A stretch of DNA of 64,000 nt from Micrococcus lacusdianchii (GTDB lineage Bacteria; Actinomycetota; Actinomycetes; Actinomycetales; Micrococcaceae): assembly GCF_023155805.1 (NCBI RefSeq), contig NZ_JAKNUW010000005.1, positions 111,222 to 175,221 of the forward strand, written 5' to 3'. The notes beneath the pieces are model-generated. The model saw nothing but the letters and a program-made list of their open reading frames with translations, did not search any database and was not told where the DNA came from. The position numbers and the translations under genes are program-made. Shown here piece after piece: positions 8,781-17,440 of the stretch. Position 1 is the first letter of the stretch; every line of letters starts with the position of its first letter.

Positions 8781-9186
8781 GTGAAGACCGCCCCGTCCCG
8801 GCGGCGCCCCCGTACGCCCGCTACGCGGCCGCCCTGCGCCGGCTCCCCCCTGCAGACCGCTCCGCGCCCCTCGGCCTGCTGGACCTGGACGCGTTCCGGG
8901 CCAACGCCGCCGACCTCCACGCCCGCTCCGGCGGCCTGCCGGTGCGCGTGGCCTCCAAGTCCCTGCGCGTGCGCCGCGCGGTGGAGGAGGCCCTGACCCT
9001 GCCCGGGTACCGGGGCGTGCTGGCGTACGCCCTGCCCGAGGCCCTGTGGTGGGCGGAGCTGGGCCAGGACGACGTGCTGGTGGCCTACCCGAGCGTGGAC
9101 GAGGACGCCCTGGCCCGCTGGATCATGGACCCCGCGGCCCGCGCCGCGGTGACGGTCGCCGTGGACTCCCCGACCACCTCCGAGGA
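8781..9186 (+). pseudogene. 5' remnant of an amino-acid deaminase/aldolase (PLP, alanine-racemase-N type)
   Basis: Reads in frame as PPYARYAAALRRL, then LGLLDLDAFRANAADL and VRVASKSLRVRRAVEEAL, the start of a D-threonine-aldolase/D-serine-deaminase-like PLP enzyme; VASKSLRV holds the lysine-containing motif. A GTG at 8781 begins KTAP, but one base appears to be missing from the C run at about 8791-8794, so the start is out of frame with the rest. About 130 residues remain of a family that is usually near 400. At about 9186 the sequence switches into an unrelated oxidase gene, so a deletion removed the rest. Confidence 0.75.
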
Positions 9187-10057
9187 TCGCCGCCGTGGGC
9201 GGCGCGCTGTCCACGTCCACGCACGGCACGGGCCTCGGGCTCACGGGGTATGCGGGCATGGTCACGGGGCTGCGGCTGGCGACGGCGGACGGCGCCCTGC
9301 ACTGGGTGGACGCCGAGCACGAGCCCGAGCTGTTCGAGGCCGCCCGCGTGAGACTGGGTTCGCCCGGGGTGATCGTGGAGGCCGAGCTGCAGTGCGTGCC
9401 CGCCTTCGCCGAACGCTCCCGCACGGCCGACCACCTCGAGTTCTACTGGTTCCCCGGCACGGACGTTGCCCTGACCAAGGAGAACACGCGGCGTCCGCTG
9501 GGGGACGGCGTCGACCCCGTGGGGACGTTCCGCAGCACCGTGATGGACGGGCTGCTGACCAACGGCCACTACGGGCTGATGTGCCGCGCGGGGCGCGGGT
9601 CCCGCGGATCGTGCCGGCCCTGAACCGGGTCTCCGCGTGGGGTGTGGACCAGCGCCGGTACCGGGACGTCTCCCACCGCGTGTTCGTGGCGGACCGCTCC
9701 GTGCGGTTCCGGGAGATGGAGTACGCGCTGCCGCTCGAGGCGTTCGAGGAGGCGTTCGCGGGCCTGCAGGCCGTCACGCGCGACCTCGCCCGGCGCGGCG
9801 ACCTGCCCTCCTTCCCCGTGGAGGTGCGCACCGCGGCCGCGGACGACGTCTGGCTCTCCACTGCGCACTTCCGGGCGGGCGAGGAGGTCTTCGCCGGCCT
9901 CGGCGGGCGCCCGCACTGGGGCAAGGAGCACACCCGGGACGCCGCGTGGGTCGAGCGCGCGTACCCGCGCTTCGCGGACTTCCGGGCCGTGTGGGACGCC
10001 GTCGACCCCGGCCGCGTGTTCACGAACGACCACCTGGACCGGGTGTTCGGGGCCTGA
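9187..10057 (+). pseudogene. 3' remnant of a D-arabinono-1,4-lactone oxidase-like flavoenzyme
   Basis: Reading frame 3 encodes VGGALSTSTHGTGLGLTGYA, part of the FAD-binding domain, and continues to about 9590. There the frame shifts and the C-terminal ALO domain continues in frame 2 from PRIVPALNRVSAWG to the stop at 10057, with the family ending GGRPHWGKEHT and DPGRVFTNDHLDRVFG. The first hundred or so residues of the FAD domain are missing and at least one indel interrupts the rest. A functional oxidase from this locus is very unlikely. Confidence 0.8.
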
Positions 10058-10115
10058 GCGGCGGGGCGGCGCACGTGCCTCCCTGTCCGGATGTCGCGCG
10101 CCCTCAGCACGACGA

Positions 10116-10152
10116 CGGCCCCCGACTCGGCATCATGCCTGGTCAGGGGCCG
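10116..10152 (-). terminator. Hairpin downstream of tRNA-Lys
   Basis: CGGCCCC (10116-10122) pairs with GGGGCCG (10146-10152) with a further GAC/GTC pairing after one mismatch, and an inner GGCAT/ATGCC hairpin. It lies just 3' of the minus-strand tRNA gene. Confidence 0.5.
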
Positions 10153-10160
10153 CTCTCGGG

Positions 10161-10233
10161 TGGGCCCTGCGGGGATCGAACCCGCGACCAGCGGATTAAA
10201 AGTCCGATGCTCTGCCAGCTGAGCTAAAGGCCC
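10161..10233 (-). tRNA. tRNA-Lys (anticodon UUU)
   Basis: 73-nt cloverleaf read on the minus strand. The acceptor arm GGGCCTT pairs with AGGGCCC (one G-U), the D arm is AGCTCAGCTGGCAGAGC, the anticodon loop is CTTTTAA with TTT anticodon, and the T arm is CGGGTTCGATCCCCG. A73 is the discriminator; CCA is not encoded and must be added after transcription. A TACCAT at about 10295-10300 on the minus strand is a possible -10 element. Confidence 0.96.
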
Positions 10234-10377
10234 TCGGACCGCGGGAGTCCGGCGCCGCGCGGGCGCCTCGGGGCATGCCCCACGGATACCCTGCCATGGT
10301 AGCCGAGCCGCCGAGGCCACTAGCCTGGTCCGGGCCCGTCACCGCGTCACCCCCACCCCCACTCGGAAGGAGCCCGC

Positions 10378-11052
10378 ATGCCGCACCACCGCGCCCCCGC
10401 CGGTCATGGGACGAGCTCCACCGCCTCCGGCCTGGACCGTCCCCATCGCCCACGCGTCACCGCCCCGGACCGGATCGCCGACCTGGCCGGCGGGGAGGAC
10501 CCGCAGGAGGTCGCGGCCGCCGCGGCGCGGCTCGCCCACGCCCTCGTGGCGGGCGGCCGCGCGGAGGAGGACCCCGACGTCGTCGAGCGCCTCGTGGGGC
10601 TGGTGCGCGAGGTGGGCGTGGAGACCCTCGCGGGGCTCTGGGCGGACGCGCCGGCGGTGTCCCTGGCAGGCTCGCTGTGGCGCCTCTACGCGCTGCAGGA
10701 GGCGACCGCGCGCGACGGCGAGCGCTGGGCCGCCTGGTACCGCGCCGGGCATGCGGCACACGCCTGGCGGGCCGTGGCCGGGGCCGTCGAGCCACCGGGC
10801 CCGGACGAGCTGCGCCGCCTGACGGACACGATCCTCACCGGTGCGTACCGGGCCGAGCTTGACGTGGCCCTCGAGCGGGCCGCTGCGTACGCCCGCGTGG
10901 TGGCCCTGGGCCAGACCCACCACGCGGACTCCCTCGAGGCCTCGGACCCGGCCCATGCCGCGCGCCTCACCGGCCGGGCAGGGCGCATGGTGGCCACCGC
11001 GGAGGCCCTGGAGGCCTCGGCTCGCTCGTGGCGGGACCGCACGCTAGACTGA
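10378..11052 (+). CDS. Hypothetical helical protein
   Basis: 224 aa, not recognised. The ATG is preceded by GGAAGGAG at a normal distance. After about 35 Pro/His/Arg-rich residues the protein looks almost entirely alpha-helical and is rich in Ala, Arg and Glu, with no membrane segment, signal peptide or cysteine motif. Clear GC3 bias supports coding. Possible -10 TAGCCT at about 10321 gives a short leader. It stands alone upstream of the phosphate-transport pair; no functional link is evident. Confidence 0.7.
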   Translation: MPHHRAPAGHGTSSTASGLDRPHRPRVTAPDRIADLAGGEDPQEVAAAAARLAHALVAGGRAEEDPDVVERLVGLVREVGVETLAGLWADAPAVSLAGSLWRLYALQEATARDGERWAAWYRAGHAAHAWRAVAGAVEPPGPDELRRLTDTILTGAYRAELDVALERAAAYARVVALGQTHHADSLEASDPAHAARLTGRAGRMVATAEALEASARSWRDRTLD

Positions 11053-11219
11053 CCGCCGACGGCGCCGGGCTGCAGGTGACCCCGGGCTCCAACACATCGC
11101 CGCCATGAGCGGCCCTCCGCCGAGAGGCGTCCCCGGTCCGGCGTCGTCCTGGACCTCCCACCCCGCCGCCCGCACCCGCCGGCGGCGGCGCGTCCGCTGA
11201 GGAAGGTGACCCGCCGAGC

Positions 11220-11846
11220 ATGGCCCCCCGCCCGCCCTGGCTCGTGACCCGGGACTCCCCCGCCCTCCGGCATCTGGCCGACCTCTGCGACGGCCTCGGC
11301 CGCGCCGTCCAGGCCGTCGCGCAGAGCCCGGCCGCGGTCGGGGATGAGCGGGACCGCGTGGAGCGTGGCCTCGAGGACGTCGACGCCGCCGCCACCGCCT
11401 CCCTCATGGCCCTCCTGACCGCGCTGCGCAGCGCCTACGTGACGCCCCTGCCCCGCCAGGACCTCTACCGTCTGGCGGACGGCGTCCACACGGCCGTGCA
11501 CCGGGTGGTGGCGGCCGGCGTGCTGGTCCACCGCGCGGACCTGCCCGAGCTGCCCCGCCACGCCCTGGACCTGCTCGAGACCATGGGCCGCCAGGGCGAG
11601 CTCATGGCCGCCGCCGTGGGGCTCCTGCGAGACCTCGACGCGCTCGAGGACACCTGGATGCAGCTCGAGCGCGGCCTGCGCCGCATGGACCGCGTGATGG
11701 TCGAGTGGCTCTCCGCCCTGGGCATGGACCTGCTGCAGCGGGACTTCAACCGCCAGCGGGAGGTCGCCGGCGCCCTGCAGGCCGCCCTCACGGCCCTGCA
11801 CCGGGTGTCCACGGACCTGGGCGTGGTCCTGGTCCGTGAGTCCTGA
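11220..11846 (+). CDS. DUF47 (PhoU-like) phosphate transport accessory protein
   Basis: 208 aa, all-helical. It begins with a short extension, then ALRHLADLCDGLGRAVQAV, with later helices ELPRHALDLLETMGRQGELM and RRMDRVMVEWLSALG, the pattern of DUF47 proteins that accompany PiT transporters. The next gene, a PiT phosphate permease, starts 15 bases downstream, so the two form an operon. It probably tunes transporter activity at the membrane; mechanism is not established for this family. AGGAAGG upstream of the ATG is a plausible ribosome site. Confidence 0.85.
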   Translation: MAPRPPWLVTRDSPALRHLADLCDGLGRAVQAVAQSPAAVGDERDRVERGLEDVDAAATASLMALLTALRSAYVTPLPRQDLYRLADGVHTAVHRVVAAGVLVHRADLPELPRHALDLLETMGRQGELMAAAVGLLRDLDALEDTWMQLERGLRRMDRVMVEWLSALGMDLLQRDFNRQREVAGALQAALTALHRVSTDLGVVLVRES

Positions 11847-11861
11847 GCGGAGGACCGCCCC

Positions 11862-12896
11862 GTGACCGCCGCCGTGGCCCTCGTCCTGCTGCTGACCGTC
11901 CTGCTCGCGCTGGTCACGGGATTCCGCGACGCCCCCAATGCGGTGGCGCTGCCGGTCCGGTTCCGGGCCCTGTCCCCGCGGATCGCGCTGCTCATGGCCG
12001 CAGTGCTGAACACCGTGGGCACGCTGCTGGGGATGGGGATGCTCGGGGCGGGCATCGCGCTCGTGGGCGGCCTGGGCGCCCTGGGCGGCGGCGCTCTGCC
12101 CACCCTCGCGGTGGCGCTCACGGTGGCCCTCACGTGGGGCCTGCTGCTGTGGTGGCTGCGGATGCCGATCTCCATGACCCATGCCGTCCTGGCCGCGATC
12201 GCCGCGGCCCACCTCGCGGCGCACGTGGCCCTCGGGCTCCCGCTGGACGAGGCCTTCAGCCGCGACGCCCGCCGGGACGTGCTGCTGGGCCTGACCCTGT
12301 CCCCCGTGCTCGCGTGGGGGCTGACCCGCCTCCTCACCCCGCTCGTGGTGCGCCTCGGCACCACGGGCACCACGGTGAACGTGCAGCACCGGGCCCGCCT
12401 CGCGCTGGCCCTGTCCTCGGGCATGACGGCGTTGGGCCACGGCCTGCAGGCCGGGCAGCGGCTGGGGACGGTGTGGCTGCTCACGGCGGCGGGCGCGCTG
12501 GGCGCGGGACTGCCCGCCGACACGGACCTGACGTGGCCATACATTCTCAGCGCCGTGGTGTTCGCGGCGGCCGTGGGCGCGGGCACGCTCGGCGGGGCCT
12601 GGCGCATCGGCTGGACCCTCACCGAGCGCCTGGTGATCCTGGACCCGCTGCGGGCCTCGGTGGCCGCGGCCGTCCCGGCGGTCCTGCTCTTCCTCGGCTC
12701 CCTGCTGCTGCACCTTCCGCTGTCCTCGACCCACACGCTCACCGCGAGCATCGTGGCCGCCGGCCAGACGCAGACCTACGCGTCCGTGCGATGGCCCACC
12801 CTGGCCCGCGTCGTCGCCTGGTGGCTCCTGACCCCCCTGGTGTGCGGCGCTCTGGCCTTCGCCCTCGGCCTCGTCACTCTGCGCATTCTCGGCTGA
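11862..12896 (+). CDS. Inorganic phosphate transporter, PiT family
   Basis: Low-affinity phosphate/cation symporter, 344 aa. GTG start at 11862 follows a GGAGG site. About ten hydrophobic segments; GFRDAPNAVALPV is the N-terminal PiT repeat signature (GxxDxxNA) and PLSSTHTLTASIVAAG is the second repeat. Follows its DUF47 partner. It gives the cell constitutive phosphate uptake next to the high-affinity pstSCAB operon that faces it across a long hairpin. Confidence 0.93.
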   Translation: MTAAVALVLLLTVLLALVTGFRDAPNAVALPVRFRALSPRIALLMAAVLNTVGTLLGMGMLGAGIALVGGLGALGGGALPTLAVALTVALTWGLLLWWLRMPISMTHAVLAAIAAAHLAAHVALGLPLDEAFSRDARRDVLLGLTLSPVLAWGLTRLLTPLVVRLGTTGTTVNVQHRARLALALSSGMTALGHGLQAGQRLGTVWLLTAAGALGAGLPADTDLTWPYILSAVVFAAAVGAGTLGGAWRIGWTLTERLVILDPLRASVAAAVPAVLLFLGSLLLHLPLSSTHTLTASIVAAGQTQTYASVRWPTLARVVAWWLLTPLVCGALAFALGLVTLRILG

Positions 12897-12906
12897 CCTC
12901 CTGCCT

Positions 12907-12963
12907 CCACCACGACGGCGACCCCCGCCCGGACGTGCCGGGCGGGGGTCGCCGTCGTGGTGG
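12907..12963. terminator. Perfect 26-bp bidirectional hairpin between PiT and pstB
   Basis: Arms 12907-12932 and 12938-12963 are fully complementary with a five-base loop. It separates the convergent PiT and pst operons. It is the longest perfect stem I found in the window. Confidence 0.9.
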
Positions 12964-12977
12964 GCGCGCGGGGCGGC

Positions 12978-13757
12978 TCAGCCGAAGCGGCCCGAGACGT
13001 AGTCCTCGGTCTGCTGGTTCGAGGGGTTGTTGAAGATGGTGTTCGTCTCGTCGAACTCGATGAGCTTGCCGGGCTCGCCGACGCCCTGGATGTTGAAGAA
13101 CGCGGTCTTGTCCGCCACGCGCGCGGCCTGCTGCATGTTGTGCGTGACGATGATGACCGTGTACTGCTCCTTCATCTCGTTGATGAGGTCCTCCACGGCG
13201 AGGGTGGAGATCGGGTCGAGGGCCGAGCAGGGCTCGTCCATGAGGATCACGTCGGGCTGCACCGCGATGGAGCGGGCGATGCACAGGCGCTGCTGCTGGC
13301 CGCCGGAGAGGCCGGAGCCCGGCTTGTCGAGGCGGTCCTTCACCTCGTTCCACAGGTTGGCGCCGCGCAGGGAGGTCTCCACGATCTCGTCGGCGCGGGC
13401 CTTGCTCAGGCGGGTGCCGTTGAGCTTGTAGCCGGCCAGGACGTTGTCCCGGATGGACATGGTGGGGAAGGGGTTCGGGCGCTGGAACACCATGCCGATC
13501 TGCGAGCGGACGCGGACCGGATCGACGTTGGACGCGTAGATGTTCTCGCCGTCGAGCAGCAGCTCGCCCTCCACGTGGGCGCCCGGGAGCACCTCGTGCA
13601 TGCGGTTGATGCTGCGCAGGAACGTGGTCTTGCCGCAGCCGGAGGGGCCGATGAACGCGGTGACCGTGCGGGGGGCGATGTCGATGTTCACGCCCTCCAC
13701 CGCCTTGAAGGTGCCGTAGTAGACGTCGACGTCGTTGGCCTGGATGCGCTTGGACAT
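12978..13757 (-). CDS. pstB: Phosphate ABC transporter ATP-binding protein PstB
   Basis: 259 aa ATPase of the high-affinity phosphate importer. Walker [10 protein letters not shown], PstB-specific [19 protein letters not shown], signature [14 protein letters not shown], and Walker [17 protein letters not shown] are all intact. Starts at the ATG at 13757. Last gene of pstSCAB, 50 bases after pstA. Confidence 0.98.
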   Translation of the reverse strand: MSKRIQANDVDVYYGTFKAVEGVNIDIAPRTVTAFIGPSGCGKTTFLRSINRMHEVLPGAHVEGELLLDGENIYASNVDPVRVRSQIGMVFQRPNPFPTMSIRDNVLAGYKLNGTRLSKARADEIVETSLRGANLWNEVKDRLDKPGSGLSGGQQQRLCIARSIAVQPDVILMDEPCSALDPISTLAVEDLINEMKEQYTVIIVTHNMQQAARVADKTAFFNIQGVGEPGKLIEFDETNTIFNNPSNQQTEDYVSGRFG

Positions 13758-13807
13758 GGGTGCTTCGATTCCTTCGGGAGTCTCGGGTGAGGAGGGGCCG
13801 ACGTCGG

Positions 13808-14992
13808 TCAGCGGCCGGACTTGGGGGCGAACGCCTTGGCGATCACCCGGGCCAGCAGGTTCAGCGCCATGACGATCGCCACAAGGACGAGCGCGGCGGC
13901 CCACGCGCGGGCGGTGGACGGGTCCGCCGCGGTCGGCGACGTGGGGGCGACCAGCTGTCGGTAGATGAACACCGGCAGGGCGGTCATCCAGTTGTCGAAC
14001 GGGTCCCAGTTCACGTTGACGGCGAAGCCCGCGGTCACCAGGATCGGCGCGGTCTCGCCGGCCACACGGGCGATCGCCAGCGTCACGCCCGAGGCGATGC
14101 CGGAGATGGCGGTCGGCAGCACGACCTTGGCGATGGTCTGCCACTTGCGCACGCCCAGGGCGTAGGAGCCCTCGCGCAGCTCGTTCGGGACGACGCGGAG
14201 CATCTCCTCCGTGGAGCGGACGACGACCGGGATCATCAGCACCGAGAGGGCGATGGCCGCGGTGAAGCCCATCTGCACGTTCTGCAGGGCCTCCGGGCGG
14301 CTGCCCATGACCTGCTCGAGGACCCACGTCACGGCGGCGTAGGCGAACAGGCCGGCCACGATGGAGGGGATGCCGGTCATGACGTCCACGAAGAAGATGA
14401 TGGCCCGGGAGAACCAGCCGTCCCGCCCGTACTCCACCAGGTAGATGGAGGTCAGCATGCCGATCGGCACCGAGATGATCGTGGCGATCAGCGTGATGAC
14501 GACCGTGCCGACCAGCGCGTGGCCGAAGCCGCCGGCCAGCTCGCCCGCCGGGGTGCCGGCGTCGATCCAGTTGGAGTCGTCGACGCCGGTGACGCCCTGC
14601 ATGTCGTAGGCCATCACGTGCGGGTTGTTCACCAGGGTCGGCAGGCCCGTGGCCACCACGGACCACAGCACGGACACCAGCGGGGCGAGGGCGATCAGGA
14701 AGGCCAGCCAGACGAGGTTGCGCCACAGGCCGTCGGTGGCGCGGCGCCGGTTCTCCATGGCGCGGGTGGCCACGTACATGCCGAGCACGTAGAGGATCGC
14801 GGTGATCACGAGGAACGCGGCGATCGGGAAGCCCTCGGCCAGCAGCAGGGTCAGACCGGCGCCGATCACGGCGGCGCCGACGAGGACGGCGATCCAGACC
14901 CAGCCGGGCTTGCGCCCGCCGCTGAGGGACTCCTGGCGCCGCGGGCGGAGGTCGGTCTCGGTGGGAGGAGTGGTGGTCACAGTGCTGCTCAT
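13808..14992 (-). CDS. pstA: Phosphate ABC transporter permease PstA
   Basis: 394 aa, longer than the usual 280-300 because of an N-terminal extension carrying extra hydrophobic segments ([14 protein letters not shown] and [19 protein letters not shown]) ahead of the core. The core has [20 protein letters not shown] and the EAA loop [17 protein letters not shown], then [20 protein letters not shown]. Starts one base after the pstC stop, so the pair is coupled. Forms the channel with PstC. Confidence 0.96.
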   Translation of the reverse strand: MSSTVTTTPPTETDLRPRRQESLSGGRKPGWVWIAVLVGAAVIGAGLTLLLAEGFPIAAFLVITAILYVLGMYVATRAMENRRRATDGLWRNLVWLAFLIALAPLVSVLWSVVATGLPTLVNNPHVMAYDMQGVTGVDDSNWIDAGTPAGELAGGFGHALVGTVVITLIATIISVPIGMLTSIYLVEYGRDGWFSRAIIFFVDVMTGIPSIVAGLFAYAAVTWVLEQVMGSRPEALQNVQMGFTAAIALSVLMIPVVVRSTEEMLRVVPNELREGSYALGVRKWQTIAKVVLPTAISGIASGVTLAIARVAGETAPILVTAGFAVNVNWDPFDNWMTALPVFIYRQLVAPTSPTAADPSTARAWAAALVLVAIVMALNLLARVIAKAFAPKSGR

Positions 14993-14993
14993 G

Positions 14994-15956
14994 TCAGTTC
15001 GCCCCCGAGAATTCCTTGTGCTTGTTCACGATCGCGCGGGCGATCATGTTCACCGCGAGGGTGATGATGAAGAGCATCAGGCCCGCGGCGATCAGCTCGT
15101 TGAGGCGCATGCCGAACGCCTCCGGGAAGTTCAGCGCGATCTCCGAGGGGATCGTCTGGTTGCGCCCGGACTGGATGAGGGACCAGGAGAAGATGCCGCC
15201 GGAGAGCACCATGGTCACGGCCATCGTCTCCCCCAGGGCTCGGCCGAGGCCCAGCATGATCGAGGAGACGATGCCCGCGCGCGCGAAGGGGAACACCGTC
15301 ATCTTGATCATCTCCCACCGGGTGGCGCCGAGGCCCAGGGCGGCCTCCTGGTGGAGGATCGGGGTCTGCGTGAAGATCTCCCGGCACAGGGCGGTGATGA
15401 TCGGCAGCACCATGACCGAGAGGACGATGCCGGAGGTGAGGAGGGTGCGGCCCGTCGTCGTCGGGGCCCCGGCGAAGAACGGGATGAACCCGAGGTGCTC
15501 GTTCAGCCAGCCGTAGATCGGGACCATCAGCGGCGCGAGCGTCAGCCAGCCCCACACGCCGTAGACCACGGAGGGGATCGCGGCGAGCAGGTCGATGACG
15601 AACCCGACGGGCTTGGCGATCCGCGGCGGGGCGTAGTGCGAGATGAAGAGCGCCACCCCGACCGCGACGGGGGTCGCCAGGAGCAGGGCGATGATCGCGG
15701 CCATCACCGTGCCCGCCATGAGCGGCCAGACGTACTCGAAGAAGCTGTCGACGGGGGAGTCCAGGTCCGCACCCGGGCGGATGGCCGGGAGCGCCTCGGA
15801 GACGAGGAAGATGGCCACGAAGGCCAGGACCAGCAGGATGACGACGGCGGAGGCGAGCGCAAGGCCGGAGAAGATGCTGTCACCGGCACTGCCGGCCCGG
15901 GAGCCGCGCAGTGAGGCGGACGACTCGCGGGCCGTCGCGGGGGCGGGTGTGGACAC
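14994..15956 (-). CDS. pstC: Phosphate ABC transporter permease PstC
   Basis: 320 aa from the GTG at 15956, chosen because GGGAAGG lies upstream; the in-frame start at 16013 falls inside the intergenic hairpins. Six membrane segments; AAIPSVVYGVWGWLTLAPL and LGLGATRWEMIKMTVFPFAR (EAA loop) are characteristic. Separated from pstS by a 130-base gap with two hairpins that probably lower permease expression relative to the binding protein. Confidence 0.95.
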   Translation of the reverse strand: MSTPAPATARESSASLRGSRAGSAGDSIFSGLALASAVVILLVLAFVAIFLVSEALPAIRPGADLDSPVDSFFEYVWPLMAGTVMAAIIALLLATPVAVGVALFISHYAPPRIAKPVGFVIDLLAAIPSVVYGVWGWLTLAPLMVPIYGWLNEHLGFIPFFAGAPTTTGRTLLTSGIVLSVMVLPIITALCREIFTQTPILHQEAALGLGATRWEMIKMTVFPFARAGIVSSIMLGLGRALGETMAVTMVLSGGIFSWSLIQSGRNQTIPSEIALNFPEAFGMRLNELIAAGLMLFIITLAVNMIARAIVNKHKEFSGAN

Positions 15957-15997
15957 GATGCCTTCCCTCGATGTCAGGGGGGGGAACAGAGACGGAG

Positions 15998-16060
15998 GGC
16001 CGGTGCAGCGCACCGGCCTGGCCTTCGGCCGCCGAGCCCGGTGGGCCCGGCGGCCGAAGG
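15998..16060 (-). terminator. Two hairpins between pstS and pstC (attenuator-like)
   Basis: First hairpin: GGCCGGTG (15998-16005) with CACCGGCC (16011-16018). Second: 13-bp arms 16022-16034 and 16048-16060 with a 13-base loop. Both lie after the pstS stop and before pstC. Differential expression of pstS over pstCAB through such a structure is common in other bacteria; here it is inference. Confidence 0.65.
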
Positions 16061-16088
16061 AGTGCCGTCACGAGGACGGCGTCAGGGA

Positions 16089-17243
16089 TCAGCCCTGGGC
16101 GGAGATGGCCTCGATGCGCTCCATCGCGGCGTCGCGGGTGGCGGCGGAGATCGGGGCGTTGCCGGCCGCGCCCTCAGCAGTGCTCTGGCCGTCCTCGGAG
16201 ATGGCGTACTCGGCGAAGGCCTTCACCTGGTCGACGGTCTCCTGGTCCTTGTACTGGTTGCAGTAGATGTGGTAGGAGACCAACACCACCGGGTACACGC
16301 CGGCCTCGGTGGTGGCGCGGTCGAGCTCGATGGAGCCGTCCTCGTTGGCCTCGGACTTCTCGACGGTGGCGGCGGCGGCCTCGGCGGAGTACGCCACGTA
16401 CTCCTCGCCGACCTTCACGTCCACGGTGCCCAGGCCGTCCACGGCGGAGGCGTCGGCGTAGGTGATGGCGCCCTCGTTGGAGGAGACCAGGCCCACGACG
16501 CCGGTGGTGCCCTGCGCGGACTCGGCGGTGATGTCGGCCGGCCAGGTCTCGACCTCGTCGTAGGACCAGGCGTCGCCGGCGGCCTCGGTGAGGTAGGCGG
16601 TGAAGTTCTCGGTGGTGCCCGAGTCGTCGGAGCGGTGCACCACGGTGATCGGGGTGTCGGGCAGCTCGACGCCCTCGTTCTGGGAGGCGATGGCCTCGTC
16701 GTTCCAGGTGGTGATCTCGCCGGTGAACACGCGCGCGATGGTCTCGGCGTCCATCTTGATGTTCTCCTCGACGCCCGGCAGGTTGTAGGCCACGGCGATC
16801 GGGGAGATGTAGGCCGGCACGTGGAACGCGCCCTGGTCACCGCAGACCTGCTTGGCCTGCTCGGCCTCCTCCTCGTCCATGGCGGCGTCGGAGCCGGCGA
16901 AGGAGGTGGCGCCCTGCAGGAACTTCTCGCGGCCCGCGCCGGAGCCGTCCGGGGAGTACTGCACGGTGAGGTTCGGGGCCACGGAGGACACGCCCTGGGT
17001 CCAGGCGGTCATGGCGGCCTCCTGGGAGGAGGCGCCGGCGCCGACCAGGTTGCCCTGGACGTCCGAGGTCGCGCCGCCCTCGGCGGCGGAGGACGAGCCG
17101 GCCGGGGCGGCGGAGGACGAGCCGGCCGGGGCGGTGGAGCTCGCGCCACCGTTGCCACCGTTGTCGGCGGAGGAGCAGGCGGTCAGGGCGAGAGCGGCGA
17201 CGGAGAGCAGAGCGGCCGAGCGGCCGAAGCGGAGAGCCTTCAC
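16089..17243 (-). CDS. pstS: Phosphate-binding lipoprotein PstS
   Basis: 384 aa. GTG at 17243, preceded by an AAGAGG site. Signal peptide ending in lipobox LTAC gives a lipid-anchored protein; the next 40 residues are a Ser/Ala/Gly linker with two APAGSSSA repeats. The binding domain contains GAGASSQEAAM, YSPDGSGAGREKFLQG and HRSDDSGTTENFTAYL, the phosphate-contacting loops of PstS. First gene of the operon, with a PHO-box-like repeat upstream. Confidence 0.97.
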   Translation of the reverse strand: MKALRFGRSAALLSVAALALTACSSADNGGNGGASSTAPAGSSSAAPAGSSSAAEGGATSDVQGNLVGAGASSQEAAMTAWTQGVSSVAPNLTVQYSPDGSGAGREKFLQGATSFAGSDAAMDEEEAEQAKQVCGDQGAFHVPAYISPIAVAYNLPGVEENIKMDAETIARVFTGEITTWNDEAIASQNEGVELPDTPITVVHRSDDSGTTENFTAYLTEAAGDAWSYDEVETWPADITAESAQGTTGVVGLVSSNEGAITYADASAVDGLGTVDVKVGEEYVAYSAEAAAATVEKSEANEDGSIELDRATTEAGVYPVVLVSYHIYCNQYKDQETVDQVKAFAEYAISEDGQSTAEGAAGNAPISAATRDAAMERIEAISAQG

Positions 17244-17345
17244 GGGGATGCCTCTTTCTAAGCGGTGACGGTGACGGCGGCATGCCGGTTCCCCGGCCGC
17301 GCCATGTACGCCACGGTAGGGGGGCCATATGAATCGCGTGTCCGC

Positions 17346-17367
17346 CGAGGATGAACAGCCGGTGAAC
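17346..17367 (-). promoter_or_regulatory. PHO-box-like direct repeat upstream of pstS
   Basis: On the minus strand two adjacent 11-base units read GTTCACCGGCT and GTTCATCCTCG. This matches the actinobacterial PhoP operator described in Streptomyces, built of 11-base direct repeats with GTTCACC cores. It lies about 100 bases upstream of the pstS start. Predicted activation by a PhoP homologue under phosphate limitation; no phoPR genes are in the window. Confidence 0.7.
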
Positions 17368-17428
17368 TGCCGCGCGCAGGGCGTGTCTTGCATCACAATG
17401 CGGCCACGGACGCCCTCGCGGCCCGCAG

Positions 17429-17434
17429 TAGGGT
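17429..17434 (+). promoter_or_regulatory. Leaderless -10 element TAGGGT of the FUSC-family gene
   Basis: TAGGGT, then six bases, then the ATG at 17441; no Shine-Dalgarno sequence. Confidence 0.55.
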
Positions 17435-17440
17435 GGCCGC

